The notes below the pieces were generated by a model, which worked only from the letters and a program-made list of their open reading frames with translations, was not told where the DNA came from and did no database searches. From an uncultured Massilia sp. (GTDB lineage: Bacteria > Pseudomonadota > Gammaproteobacteria > Burkholderiales > Burkholderiaceae_D), in NCBI RefSeq assembly GCF_913773735.1, contig NZ_CAJYEB010000023.1, forward strand, positions 248,001-312,000: a stretch of DNA of 64,000 bases. Direction: 5' to 3'. Numbering within the stretch: position 1 is the first letter of the stretch; each line of letters begins with the position of its first letter. Below are positions 8,551 to 16,999 of this stretch, piece after piece. The position numbers and the translations under genes were made by a program.

Positions 8551-8577
8551 GGGGCGCCGCCCGCGCGCCCCGTTTTT
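8551..8577 (+). terminator. Rho-independent terminator after nasS
   Basis: A 7-bp G/C stem (GGGGCGC at 8551-8557 with GCGCCCC at 8565-8571, 7-base loop) is followed by GTTTTT. It separates the nasTS regulators from the sigma-54-driven structural operon. Confidence 0.7.
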
Positions 8578-8643
8578 GCGCATGGTGCACTGCAATGAAG
8601 CGCGCCGCCCCGGCGGGCGCCCGGCGCGTGGGGCGGCGCCACG

Positions 8644-8659
8644 TGGCACGGCTCTTGCA
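8644..8659 (+). promoter_or_regulatory. Sigma-54 promoter of the nitrate assimilation operon
   Basis: TGGCACG-GCTC-TTGCA is an exact match to the core RpoN -24/-12 consensus. The predicted start is about 8669-8670, immediately before the first hairpin of the leader. Two ATGGTGC half-sites upstream (8544-8550 and 8582-8588) resemble NtrC half-sites. Together with ntrBC in this window this indicates NtrC activation under nitrogen limitation. Confidence 0.88.
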
Positions 8660-8668
8660 CATACCCTG

Positions 8669-8830
8669 GTCGAGGATCAACGGCGATCCCTTCATGAATA
8701 CAGGTGCCAGCCCAACGGCGGGTTGGCAGACAAGGACAACGGCGTCCGCTGCACCCGCCCGCGCATGCACCCGCATGCCGCCGCGCGGCCAGGCAGCGGG
8801 CGCCTTTTTCATTTTTAAAGGGTAAACAAG
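8669..8830 (+). ncRNA. NasT/ANTAR-type antitermination leader RNA with three hexaloop hairpins
   Basis: The untranslated leader holds three hairpins, each with the identical loop AACGGC (A at loop position 1, G at position 4, as in ANTAR targets). Hairpin 1: stem 8674-8678/8685-8689, 5 bp. Hairpin 2: stem 8705-8713/8720-8728, 9 bp including one G-U. Hairpin 3: stem 8734-8737/8744-8747, 4 bp. The 5' arm of the terminator (8741-8752) overlaps the loop and 3' arm of hairpin 3, so hairpin 3 and the terminator cannot form together. NasT binding to hairpins 2 and 3 would therefore allow read-through into the transporter gene at 8831. Confidence 0.85.
8741..8816 (+). terminator. Leader (attenuator) terminator of the nas operon
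   Basis: GGCGTCCGCTGC (8741-8752) pairs along 12 bases, with one G-U, with GCAGCGGGCGCC (8793-8804). The 40-base loop contains a smaller palindromic segment. The stem is followed by TTTTTCATTTTT (8805-8816). It lies between the sigma-54 promoter and the first structural gene, as expected for nitrate-regulated attenuation. Confidence 0.85.
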
Positions 8831-10126
8831 ATGGCCGGCAAAGCGAACAGCATCAAGCTCCTCTCCTTCGACACGCCGCAGATGCGTGCCTTCCACCTGA
8901 CCTGGGTGGCCTTCTTCGTCTGCTTCTTCGCCTGGTTCGCCTGCGCGCCGCTGATGCCAGTCATCAAGGGCGAATTCCACCTGTCGGTGGCGCAGATCGC
9001 CGACATCAACATCGCCGCGGTCGCCATCACGATCCTGGTGCGCCTGCTGGTCGGCCCGCTGTGCGACCGCTTCGGCCCGCGCAAGACCTATACCGGCCTG
9101 CTGGCGCTGGGCGCGCTCCCCGTGCTGGGCGTGGCGCTGGCGCAGAGCTACGAGAGCTTCCTGCTGTTCCGCCTGGGCATCGGCGCCGTCGGCGCCAGCT
9201 TCGTGATCACCCAGTACCATACCTCGGTGATGTTCGGCCCGAAGGTGGTCGGCACCGCCAACGCGGCGGCGGCCGGCTGGGGCAACAGTGGCGGCGGCGC
9301 GGCCCAGGCCCTGATGCCCCTGCTGATGGGCGCCGTCGTCATGGCCGGCGTGAGCGAGACGATGGGCTGGCGCGTGGCGCTGCTGGTGCCGGGCGTGCTG
9401 ATGCTCATCATGGCCGTGGTCTACTGGAAGTTCACCCAGGACTGCCCGGAAGGTAACTTCGCCGATCTGCGCGGCGCCGGCATCCCGTTCGAGGCGGGCG
9501 GCAAGGGCGGCTGGGCGAGCTTTCGCGAAGCCTGCCGCAACTACCGCGCCTGGCTGCTGTTCGTCACCTACGGCGCCTGCTTCGGCATCGAACTGTTCGT
9601 CCACAACATCGCCGCCACCTACTACGTCGACCACTTCAAGCTGTCGCTGGGCGCGGCCGGCATGGCGGCCGGCAGCTTCGGCCTGCTGGCGCTGTTCGCC
9701 CGCGCGCTGGGCGGCTGGCTGTCCGACCGCGCCGCCAACCGCGGCGACCTGAATTCGCGCGTCACCCTGCTGTTCGTGCTGATGGTGGGCGAGGGCCTGG
9801 GCCTGCTGTGGTTCTCCAGCACCACCAGCGCGGCGCTGGCGATCACCGCCATGCTGGCCTTCGGCCTGTGCACCCACATGGCCTGCGGCGCGACCTATGC
9901 GCTGGTGCCGTTCGTGAGCCGCAAGGCGCTGGGCGGCGTGGCCGGCATCGTCGGCGCGGGCGGCAACGTCGGCGCCGTGCTGGCCGGCTTCCTGATGAAG
10001 GGCAGCGGCGACGTGCGCCAGACCTTCATGATCCTGGGCGGCCTGGTGCTGGCGTCCGCCGTGTGCGCGATCGGCGTGCGCTTCAAGTCGGCCGTCGTCG
10101 AGACCCCGGCGCCGGCCGCCGCCTGA
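8831..10126 (+). CDS. NarK/NasA-type nitrate/nitrite MFS transporter
   Basis: A 431-residue inner-membrane major facilitator protein with about 12 helices. The nitrate signature G-W-G-N-S-G-G-G (AAAGWGNSGGGAAQALMPLL, around residue 145) and a second G-A-G-G-N-V-G-A motif near residue 378 identify the nitrate/nitrite porter family. AAAGGG lies 8 bases before the ATG. As first gene after the antitermination leader it imports nitrate for the reductases encoded downstream. It is of the short single-domain type, not a NarK1-NarK2 fusion. Confidence 0.93.
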   Translation: MAGKANSIKLLSFDTPQMRAFHLTWVAFFVCFFAWFACAPLMPVIKGEFHLSVAQIADINIAAVAITILVRLLVGPLCDRFGPRKTYTGLLALGALPVLGVALAQSYESFLLFRLGIGAVGASFVITQYHTSVMFGPKVVGTANAAAAGWGNSGGGAAQALMPLLMGAVVMAGVSETMGWRVALLVPGVLMLIMAVVYWKFTQDCPEGNFADLRGAGIPFEAGGKGGWASFREACRNYRAWLLFVTYGACFGIELFVHNIAATYYVDHFKLSLGAAGMAAGSFGLLALFARALGGWLSDRAANRGDLNSRVTLLFVLMVGEGLGLLWFSSTTSAALAITAMLAFGLCTHMACGATYALVPFVSRKALGGVAGIVGAGGNVGAVLAGFLMKGSGDVRQTFMILGGLVLASAVCAIGVRFKSAVVETPAPAAA

Positions 10127-10143
10127 GCAACGGGGACCACGCT

Positions 10144-12681
10144 ATGAAACTGATCGTCATCGGCCACGGCATGGTGGGCCACAAATTCCTCGAGACGCTG
10201 TTCGCCGACCCGGCCGCGGCCGCTCACCTCCACGTCACCGTCCTGTGCGAGGAGCCGCGCCCGGCCTACGACCGCGTGCACCTGTCGTCCTTCTTCTCGG
10301 GCACCACGGCGGACGCGCTGTCGCTGGTGGCGCCGGGCTTCTTCGAACGCCACGCCGGCCGCATCGACCTGCGCCTGGGCACCAGGGCCGCCGCCATCGA
10401 CCGCGCGGCCAGGACCGTGGCCCTGGCAGACGGCGACGTCCTGGCCTACGACAAGCTGGTGTTCGCCACCGGCTCGACGCCCTTCGTGCCGCCGGTCCCG
10501 GGCCGCGAGCGTGTCGACTGCTTCGTCTACCGCACCATCGAGGACCTGGAAGCGATGCTCGAATGCGGCGCGCGCGGCAAGTCCGGCGTGGTGGTCGGCG
10601 GCGGCCTGCTGGGCCTGGAGTGCGCCAAGGCGCTGCGCGACATGCGGCTCGACACCCACGTGGTCGAATTCGCGCCGCGCCTGATGGCGGTGCAGGTCGA
10701 CGACCCGGGCGGGCGCATGCTGCGCGCCAGGATCGAGGAACTGGGCGTCGCGGTGCACGTGCAGAAGAATACGCTGCGCATCGTCGACGGCGAATCCGCC
10801 ACCCATCGCATGGAGTTCGCCGACGGCAGCTTCCTGGAAACCGACATGATCGTGTTCTCGGCCGGCATCCGCCCGCGCGACGAGCTGGCGCGCGCCTGCG
10901 GCCTGGAGACGGGCCCGCGCGGCGGCATCGCCATCGGCGACGACTGCGTCACCTCGGACGCCGACGTCTACGCCATCGGCGAATGCGCGGCGTGGAACGG
11001 GCAGACCTTCGGCCTGGTCGCGCCGGGCTACGACATGGCGCGCACGGTGGCGCGCGCGCTGCTGGGCCAGGAAGGCACGTTCGACGGCGCCGACATGAGC
11101 ACCAAACTGAAACTGATGGGCGTGGACGTGGCCTCGATCGGCGACGCCCATGCGGCCGCGCCGGGCGCGCGCAGTTTCCAGTACACGGACGAGCGCAAGC
11201 GGGTCTACAAGAAGATCGTCGTCTCCGACTGCGGCAAGCGCCTGCTGGGCGCGGTGCTGGTCGGCGACGCCGCCGAATACGGCACGCTGCTGCAGATGAT
11301 GCTCAACGGGATGGCGCTGCCGGACGCGCCGGAATACCTGATCCTGCCGCAGGCCGCGGGCGGCGCGCGCCCGGCCATCGGCGTCGAGGCGCTGCCGGCC
11401 ACGGCCCAGGTCTGTTCCTGCAACGCCGTCACCAAGGGCGCCATCGCCGACGCGGTGGCCGCGGGCGCCTGCGACATCGGCGCGCTCAAGTCCTGCACCG
11501 GTGCCGGCACGTCCTGCGGCGGCTGCGTGCCGCTGGTCACGCAGATCATGAAGGCGGAAATGCAGAAGGCCGGCCTGGCCGTCAGCAACCACCTGTGCGA
11601 GCACTTCCCGTACTCGCGCCAGGAGCTGCACCACCTGGTGCGCGTGGGCGGCATCCAGGACTTCGCCACGCTGCTGCACAAGCACGGCAAGGGCCTGGGC
11701 TGCGACGTCTGCAAGCCCGTCGCGGCCAACATCCTGGCCTCGACCTGGAACGACTTTGTCCTGAAGCCCAGGCACGCCAGCCTGCAGGATTCGAACGACT
11801 ACTTCCTCGGCAACATCCAGAAGGACGGCACCTATTCCGTGGTGCCGCGCATGCCGGGCGGCGAGGTCACGCCGGACGGCCTGATCGCCGTCGGCCAGGT
11901 GGCCAGGAAATACGGCCTGTACACCAAGATCACCGGCGGCCAGCGCGTCGACCTGTTCGGCGCCAGGGTCGACCAGCTGCCGGCGATCTGGGAAGAGCTG
12001 ATCGCGGCCGGCTTCGAGTCCGGCCACGCCTACGGCAAGTCGCTGCGCACCGTGAAGTCCTGCGTCGGCTCGACCTGGTGCCGCTACGGCGTGGGCGACT
12101 CGGTCGGCTTCGCGATCGCGCTGGAAAACCGCTACAAGGGGCTGCGCGCGCCGCACAAGATCAAGTTCGGCGTGTCCGGCTGCACCCGCGAGTGCGCGGA
12201 GGCGCAGGGCAAGGACGTCGGCCTGATCGCCACCGACAAGGGCTGGAACCTGTACGTGTGCGGCAACGGCGGCATGAAGCCGCGCCACGCCGAACTGCTG
12301 GCGTCGAACCTGGACGAGGCGGCCGTCGTGAAGCTGGTCGACCGCTTCCTGATGTTCTACGTGCGCACCGGCGACCGCCTGCAGCGCACCAGCACCTGGC
12401 GCGAGAACCTGGAGGGCGGCCTGGACTACCTGAAACAGGTCGTCGTCGACGACAGGCTGGGCATCGCGGCCGAACTGGAAGCCGACATGCAGCGCGTGGT
12501 CGACACCTACGAGGACGAGTGGAAGAACGCGGTCGAGGACCCGGCCGTGCGCCAGCGCTTCCGCACCTTCGTCAACAGCGAGGCGGCCGACGCCAACGTC
12601 GTGTTCATGCCGGAGCGCGGCCAGATCCGTCCCGCGACCGTCGAGGAACGCCGCCGCACCATCCCCATCGCCGCAGCCTGA
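10144..12681 (+). CDS. nirB: Assimilatory NAD(P)H nitrite reductase, large subunit
   Basis: An 845-residue sirohaem enzyme reducing nitrite to ammonium in the cytoplasm. In order: FAD/NAD domain (IGHGMVGHKF at the start, VVGGGLLGLECAKALR near 155), a BFD-type [2Fe-2S] domain (C424, C426, then C-T-G-A-G-T-S-C-G-G-C), and the ferredoxin-like sirohaem domain with [4Fe-4S] ligands C640, C646, C680 and C684 (CVGSTWC, CTREC). Length and order match NirB. The frame is open upstream inside the transporter gene, but ATG 10144 begins exactly at the FAD-binding strand. nirD follows 16 bases later. Confidence 0.96.
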   Translation: MKLIVIGHGMVGHKFLETLFADPAAAAHLHVTVLCEEPRPAYDRVHLSSFFSGTTADALSLVAPGFFERHAGRIDLRLGTRAAAIDRAARTVALADGDVLAYDKLVFATGSTPFVPPVPGRERVDCFVYRTIEDLEAMLECGARGKSGVVVGGGLLGLECAKALRDMRLDTHVVEFAPRLMAVQVDDPGGRMLRARIEELGVAVHVQKNTLRIVDGESATHRMEFADGSFLETDMIVFSAGIRPRDELARACGLETGPRGGIAIGDDCVTSDADVYAIGECAAWNGQTFGLVAPGYDMARTVARALLGQEGTFDGADMSTKLKLMGVDVASIGDAHAAAPGARSFQYTDERKRVYKKIVVSDCGKRLLGAVLVGDAAEYGTLLQMMLNGMALPDAPEYLILPQAAGGARPAIGVEALPATAQVCSCNAVTKGAIADAVAAGACDIGALKSCTGAGTSCGGCVPLVTQIMKAEMQKAGLAVSNHLCEHFPYSRQELHHLVRVGGIQDFATLLHKHGKGLGCDVCKPVAANILASTWNDFVLKPRHASLQDSNDYFLGNIQKDGTYSVVPRMPGGEVTPDGLIAVGQVARKYGLYTKITGGQRVDLFGARVDQLPAIWEELIAAGFESGHAYGKSLRTVKSCVGSTWCRYGVGDSVGFAIALENRYKGLRAPHKIKFGVSGCTRECAEAQGKDVGLIATDKGWNLYVCGNGGMKPRHAELLASNLDEAAVVKLVDRFLMFYVRTGDRLQRTSTWRENLEGGLDYLKQVVVDDRLGIAAELEADMQRVVDTYEDEWKNAVEDPAVRQRFRTFVNSEAADANVVFMPERGQIRPATVEERRRTIPIAAA

Positions 12682-12697
12682 AGGAGGCATCGACATC

Positions 12698-13048
12698 ATG
12701 CATCGCGACATCGAGATCACCCGCGCATGGAACGCCGTCTGCGACCTGGAGCGCATCGTGCCGGACACCGGCGTGTGCGCCCTGCTCAACGGCCGCCAGG
12801 TGGCCGTGTTCCGCGTCGGCGCCGACGCGCCGCGCCTGTTCGCCATCGACAACTACGACCCGAACTCGGACGCCGCCGTGCTGTCGCGCGGCCTGGTCGG
12901 CAGCATCGGCGAGCGCATCGTCGTCGCCTCGCCGATCTACAAGCAGCACTTCGACCTGCAGACCGGCGAATGCCTGGAAGCGCCGCACAATTCGGTGGCC
13001 AGCTACCCGGTGCGCGTCGAGGACGGCAAGGTCTGGGTGGGGGCCTAG
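12698..13048 (+). CDS. nirD: Nitrite reductase small subunit
   Basis: A 116-residue Rieske-fold subunit that partners NirB. As usual for NirD, the C-x-H / C-x-x-H ligands of true Rieske proteins are missing, so it should carry no cluster. The conserved segment DNYDPNSDAAVLSRGLVG is present. AAGGAGG lies upstream of the ATG. The stop codon is one base before the start of the flavoprotein gene, implying tight co-expression. Confidence 0.93.
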   Translation: MHRDIEITRAWNAVCDLERIVPDTGVCALLNGRQVAVFRVGADAPRLFAIDNYDPNSDAAVLSRGLVGSIGERIVVASPIYKQHFDLQTGECLEAPHNSVASYPVRVEDGKVWVGA

Positions 13049-13049
13049 C

Positions 13050-14267
13050 ATGGAACGCCAGTCCCTCGTCGTCATCGGCAACGGCATGGCCGGCATGCGC
13101 ACGGTCGAGGAATTGCTCAGGCTCGCGCCCGACAGGTACCGCATCGCCGTGTTCGGGCTGGAACCCCACGGCAACTACAACCGCATCCTGCTGTCGCCCG
13201 TGCTGGCCGGCGACAAGAGCGTCGACGACATCATGCTCAACACCCGCGCCTGGTACGCGGACAACGGCGTCCAGCTGCACGCGGGCGACCCGGTGGTGCG
13301 CATCGACCGCAGGCGCCGCACGGTGCACGCGGCGTCCGGCCTGGCCGTGCGCTACGACCGCCTGCTGATCGCCACCGGCTCGAAGCCCTTCATCGTGCCG
13401 GTGCCGGGCCACGACCTGCCGGGCGTGGTCGGCTTTCGCGACCTGCACGACGTCGACACGATGCTGGCGGCGGCGCGCGCCGGCGGCAAGGCCGTCGTCA
13501 TCGGCGGCGGCCTGCTCGGCCTGGAGGCGGCCAACGGCCTGCTGCGCCGGGGCATGGACGTGACCGTGGTGCACGTCACCGCCAGCCTGATGAACCAGCA
13601 GCTCGACCCGCCCGCGGCCGACCTGCTGCGCGCCAGCCTGGAGCGGCGCGGCCTGCGCATCCTGCTGGAACGCCAGACCGCCGCCATCGCCGCCGGCGCC
13701 GCCGGCCGGGTACGCAAGGTGGTGTTCGAAGGCGGCGAGGAGATCGACGCCGACCTGGTCGTGATGGCCGCCGGCGTGCGGCCCAACGTCGAACTGGCCA
13801 GGGCCGCCGGCCTGCATTGCGAGCGCGCCATCATCGTCGACGACACGCTGCAGACCTACGACCCGCGCATCTATGCGGTCGGCGAGTGCGTCCAGCACCG
13901 CCGCGCCACCTTCGGCCTGGTGGCGCCGATCTGGGACCAGGCGCGCGTGTGCGCCGCCCACCTGGCCGGCAGCGGCCACCGCCGCTACGTGCAGCAGGCC
14001 ACCGCCACCAAGCTGAAGGTGACGGGCGTGGACCTGTACTCGGCCGGCGACATCGTCGGCGGCGCCGGCAGCGAAGACCTGGTGCTGCGCGACCGGCGCG
14101 GCGGCGTGTACAAGCGCCTGGTGGTGGCGGGCAACCGCCTGACCGGCGCGGTGCTGTACGGGGACGTGGCCGACGGCCCCTGGTATTTCGACCTGATCCG
14201 CAACGGCACCGACATCTCTTCCATCCGCGACCACCTGTTGTTCGGCCAGGCGCAAGCCGCCGCCTGA
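13050..14267 (+). CDS. NAD(P)H/FAD-dependent reductase, electron-transfer partner of the nitrate reductase
   Basis: A 405-residue pyridine-nucleotide disulphide oxidoreductase-class flavoprotein closely resembling the N-terminal domain of NirB. FAD motif VVIGNGMAGMRTVEELL at the start, NAD motif VVIGGGLLGLEAANGLL near residue 150, and AVGECVQHR near 275. It lacks redox-active Cys pairs and iron-sulphur domains. It lies one base after nirD and 13 bases before the nitrate reductase gene. By analogy with assimilatory systems that use a separate diaphorase, it most likely passes electrons from NAD(P)H to the BFD [2Fe-2S] domain of the reductase. Naming of this subunit differs between species, so no symbol is given. 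Confidence 0.88.
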   Translation: MERQSLVVIGNGMAGMRTVEELLRLAPDRYRIAVFGLEPHGNYNRILLSPVLAGDKSVDDIMLNTRAWYADNGVQLHAGDPVVRIDRRRRTVHAASGLAVRYDRLLIATGSKPFIVPVPGHDLPGVVGFRDLHDVDTMLAAARAGGKAVVIGGGLLGLEAANGLLRRGMDVTVVHVTASLMNQQLDPPAADLLRASLERRGLRILLERQTAAIAAGAAGRVRKVVFEGGEEIDADLVVMAAGVRPNVELARAAGLHCERAIIVDDTLQTYDPRIYAVGECVQHRRATFGLVAPIWDQARVCAAHLAGSGHRRYVQQATATKLKVTGVDLYSAGDIVGGAGSEDLVLRDRRGGVYKRLVVAGNRLTGAVLYGDVADGPWYFDLIRNGTDISSIRDHLLFGQAQAAA

Positions 14268-14280
14268 CGAGGAATCCCCC

Positions 14281-16977
14281 ATGACGCCTTCCATCCCGAT
14301 CCTGTCCTCCACCGTGCGCACCACCTGCCCGTACTGCGGCGTCGGCTGCGGCGTCGACGCCCGGGTCGGGGCGGACGGCGCGCTGTCGATCGCCGGCGAC
14401 GCCGCGCATCCCGCCAGCGGCGGGCGCCTGTGCGTGAAGGGGGCGGCGCTGGGCGAGACGGTGGGACTGGAAGGACGCCTGCTGGCGCCGATGCTGCGCA
14501 CCGGGACGGGCCTGCGCGCGGCATCCTGGGACGAGGCGCTGGACCGGGTGGCCGGCGAGTTCGCGCGCATCGTCGCGCAGCACGGTCCGGACGCGGTGGC
14601 GCTGTACGTGTCGGGCCAGCTGCTCACCGAGGACTACTACGTCGCCAACAAGTTCATGAAGGGCTACGTCGGCAGCGCGAACATCGACACCAATTCGCGC
14701 CTGTGCATGTCCTCGGCCGTGGCCGGGCACAAGCGCGCCTTCGGCGAGGACATCGTGCCCGGCTGCTACGAGGATTTCGAGCTGGCCGACCTGCTCGTGC
14801 TGGTCGGCTCGAACGCCGCCTGGTGCCATCCCACGCTGTACCAGCGCATCGCGCGCGCGAAACAGGAGCGCCCGCAGATGCAGGTGGTGGTGATCGACCC
14901 GCGCCGCACCGCCACCTGCGAGCTGGCCGACCTGCACCTGCCCGTCAAGCCCGGCGCCGACGTGTGGCTGTTCGACGGCCTGCTGGCCTACCTCGCGGCG
15001 CAGCGCGCCGTCGACCACGACTTCGTGGACGCCCACACCGAGGGCCTGGCCGACGCGCTGGAGGCGGCCGGCAGGGCCGGCACCCTCCTCGACGTGGCCA
15101 GGGCGTGCGGGCTCGATCCGCAGCAGCTGCTGCGCTTCTACGAGCTGTTCGCGCGCACCGGGAAGACCGTCACCGCCTTCACCATGGGCGTGAACCAGTC
15201 CACCAGCGGCGCCGACAAGGTCAATGCGATCATCAACTGCCACCTGGCGACGGGGCGCATCGGCCGTCCCGGCATGGGGCCATTCTCGCTGACCGGGCAG
15301 CCGAACGCCATGGGCGGGCGCGAGGTCGGCGGCCTGGCGAACATGCTGGCGGCGCACATGGACCTCGAGGACCCGGACCAGCGCACGTCCCTGCAGGCGT
15401 TCTGGGATGCGCCGCGCATGGCCGACAAGCCGGGCCTGAAGGCGGTCGACCTGTTCCGCGCGATCGAGGAGGGCAAGGTCAAGGCCGTCTGGATCATGGC
15501 GACCAATCCGCTGGTCAGCCTGCCGGACGCCGGCCAGGCGCGCCGCGCGCTGGAGCGGTGCGAGCTGGTGGTGGCGTCCGACATCGTCGCCGGCACCGAC
15601 ACCAACGCCTTGGCCCACGTGCTGCTGCCGGCGCTGGGCTGGGGCGAGAAGGACGGCACGGTCACCAATTCCGAGCGCTGCATCTCGCGCCAGCGCGCCT
15701 TCCTGGCCGCGCCGGGCCAGGCGCGCGCCGACTGGGACATCGTGTGCGACGTCGCGCGCCGCATGGGCTTCGCCGGATTCGACTTCGCCGGCGCGCACGA
15801 GATATTCGACGAGCACGCGCGCCTGTCGGCCTGGAACAACGGCACCGACGGCCAGCGCCGGCGCCTGTTCGACATCGGCGGCCTGGCGGGCATGGACCGC
15901 GCCGGCTACGACGCGCTGGCGCCGGTGCAGTGGCCCGTGCGCGCGCCGGGCGAGGCCAGCGCGCGCCTGTTCGGCGCCGGCGGCTTCGCGCACCGCGACG
16001 GGCGCGCGCGCTTCGTGCCGACCGCGCCGCGCCGGCCGGCCAACCTGCCGGACGGCGACTACCCGATGGTGCTGAACACCGGCCGCGTGCGCGACCAGTG
16101 GCACACGATGACCCGCACCGGCCGCGCGCCGACGCTGGCCGGACACGCGCCGGAGCCGTTCGTCGACATGCACCCGCAGGACGCGCTGCTGTGCGGCGTG
16201 AAGGCGGGCGAGCTGGCGCGCGTGACGAGCGCCTGGGGCGCGGTCGTCGCGCGCGTGCAGCACGGCGGCGGCATCGCGCGCGGCAGCGCCTTCATGCCGA
16301 TCCACTGGAGCGGCCGGACGGCGTCCGACGCGCTGGTCGGCGCCGTCGTCAATCCGGCCGTCGATCCGGTCTCGGGCGAGCCCGAGTTCAAGCACACGCC
16401 GGTGCGCATCGAACCGTTCGGCGTGGCCTGGTACGGCTTCATCCTCAGCCGCGGCGAGCTGCCGCTGCGCGAGGCGGCCCACTGGACCCGCATCCAGGGG
16501 CGCGGCTTCGTGCGCTATGAGCTGGCCGGCCGCGTGCCGTTCGCGCAGGCGCCCGCGTGGACCCGCGCGCTGCTGGGCCTGGGCGACGGGGACGACGACG
16601 CCGACTGGATCGAGGTCGAGGACAGGAGCGGCGGCATGGTGCGCGCCGCGCACCTGGTCGACGGCCGCATCGTGTCCTGCCTGTTCGTCTCGCGGCGCCA
16701 GGACCTGCCGGCGCGCGCCTGGCTGGCCGGCATGTTCGACAAGGAGCGGTTCACCCCGGCCGACCGCCTCGCCCTGCTGTCCGGCCGCGCGAAGGAGCCG
16801 GGCGCCGACCCGGGCCCGACCGTCTGCTCCTGCTTCGGCGTCGGCCGCAAGACCATCGAGGGCGCGATCCGGCGCCACGGGCTGGCCGACGCGGCGGCCG
16901 TCACGGCGTGCACGAAGGCGGGCGGCAACTGCGGGTCGTGCGTGCCGGAGATCCGCGCCCTGCTGGCGCAAGCGTGA
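14281..16977 (+). CDS. nasA: Assimilatory nitrate reductase catalytic subunit with C-terminal BFD domain
   Basis: An 898-residue molybdopterin enzyme reducing nitrate to nitrite in the cytoplasm. C16, C19, C23 and C51 (CPYCGVGC, LCVKG) bind the N-terminal [4Fe-4S] cluster. The Mo-bis-MGD domains follow, with IDTNSRLCMSSAVAGHKRAFG (Cys ligand region) and TGRVRDQWHTMTRTG toward the end. The last 50 residues are a BFD [2Fe-2S] domain (C849, C851, C884, C887) typical of the NADH-linked assimilatory type. No Tat signal is present. It closes the nas operon, ending 22 bases from the convergent fumC. Confidence 0.95.
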   Translation: MTPSIPILSSTVRTTCPYCGVGCGVDARVGADGALSIAGDAAHPASGGRLCVKGAALGETVGLEGRLLAPMLRTGTGLRAASWDEALDRVAGEFARIVAQHGPDAVALYVSGQLLTEDYYVANKFMKGYVGSANIDTNSRLCMSSAVAGHKRAFGEDIVPGCYEDFELADLLVLVGSNAAWCHPTLYQRIARAKQERPQMQVVVIDPRRTATCELADLHLPVKPGADVWLFDGLLAYLAAQRAVDHDFVDAHTEGLADALEAAGRAGTLLDVARACGLDPQQLLRFYELFARTGKTVTAFTMGVNQSTSGADKVNAIINCHLATGRIGRPGMGPFSLTGQPNAMGGREVGGLANMLAAHMDLEDPDQRTSLQAFWDAPRMADKPGLKAVDLFRAIEEGKVKAVWIMATNPLVSLPDAGQARRALERCELVVASDIVAGTDTNALAHVLLPALGWGEKDGTVTNSERCISRQRAFLAAPGQARADWDIVCDVARRMGFAGFDFAGAHEIFDEHARLSAWNNGTDGQRRRLFDIGGLAGMDRAGYDALAPVQWPVRAPGEASARLFGAGGFAHRDGRARFVPTAPRRPANLPDGDYPMVLNTGRVRDQWHTMTRTGRAPTLAGHAPEPFVDMHPQDALLCGVKAGELARVTSAWGAVVARVQHGGGIARGSAFMPIHWSGRTASDALVGAVVNPAVDPVSGEPEFKHTPVRIEPFGVAWYGFILSRGELPLREAAHWTRIQGRGFVRYELAGRVPFAQAPAWTRALLGLGDGDDDADWIEVEDRSGGMVRAAHLVDGRIVSCLFVSRRQDLPARAWLAGMFDKERFTPADRLALLSGRAKEPGADPGPTVCSCFGVGRKTIEGAIRRHGLADAAAVTACTKAGGNCGSCVPEIRALLAQA

Positions 16978-16999
16978 TGCCGCGCCCCGCGCGCGGCGG

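Noticed and set aside
9895-12852. A 985-codon minus-strand frame opposite nirB
   Set aside because: It is antisense to a clearly conserved enzyme and has no recognisable domain.
10245-14267. A 1340-codon plus-strand frame through nirB, nirD and the flavoprotein gene
   Set aside because: Only the final part (13050-14267) has a conserved protein; the front is Arg/Gly/Ala-rich out-of-frame translation of nirB.
13831-16971. A 1046-codon minus-strand frame opposite the nitrate reductase
   Set aside because: His/Arg/Gln/Ala-rich shadow without family features.
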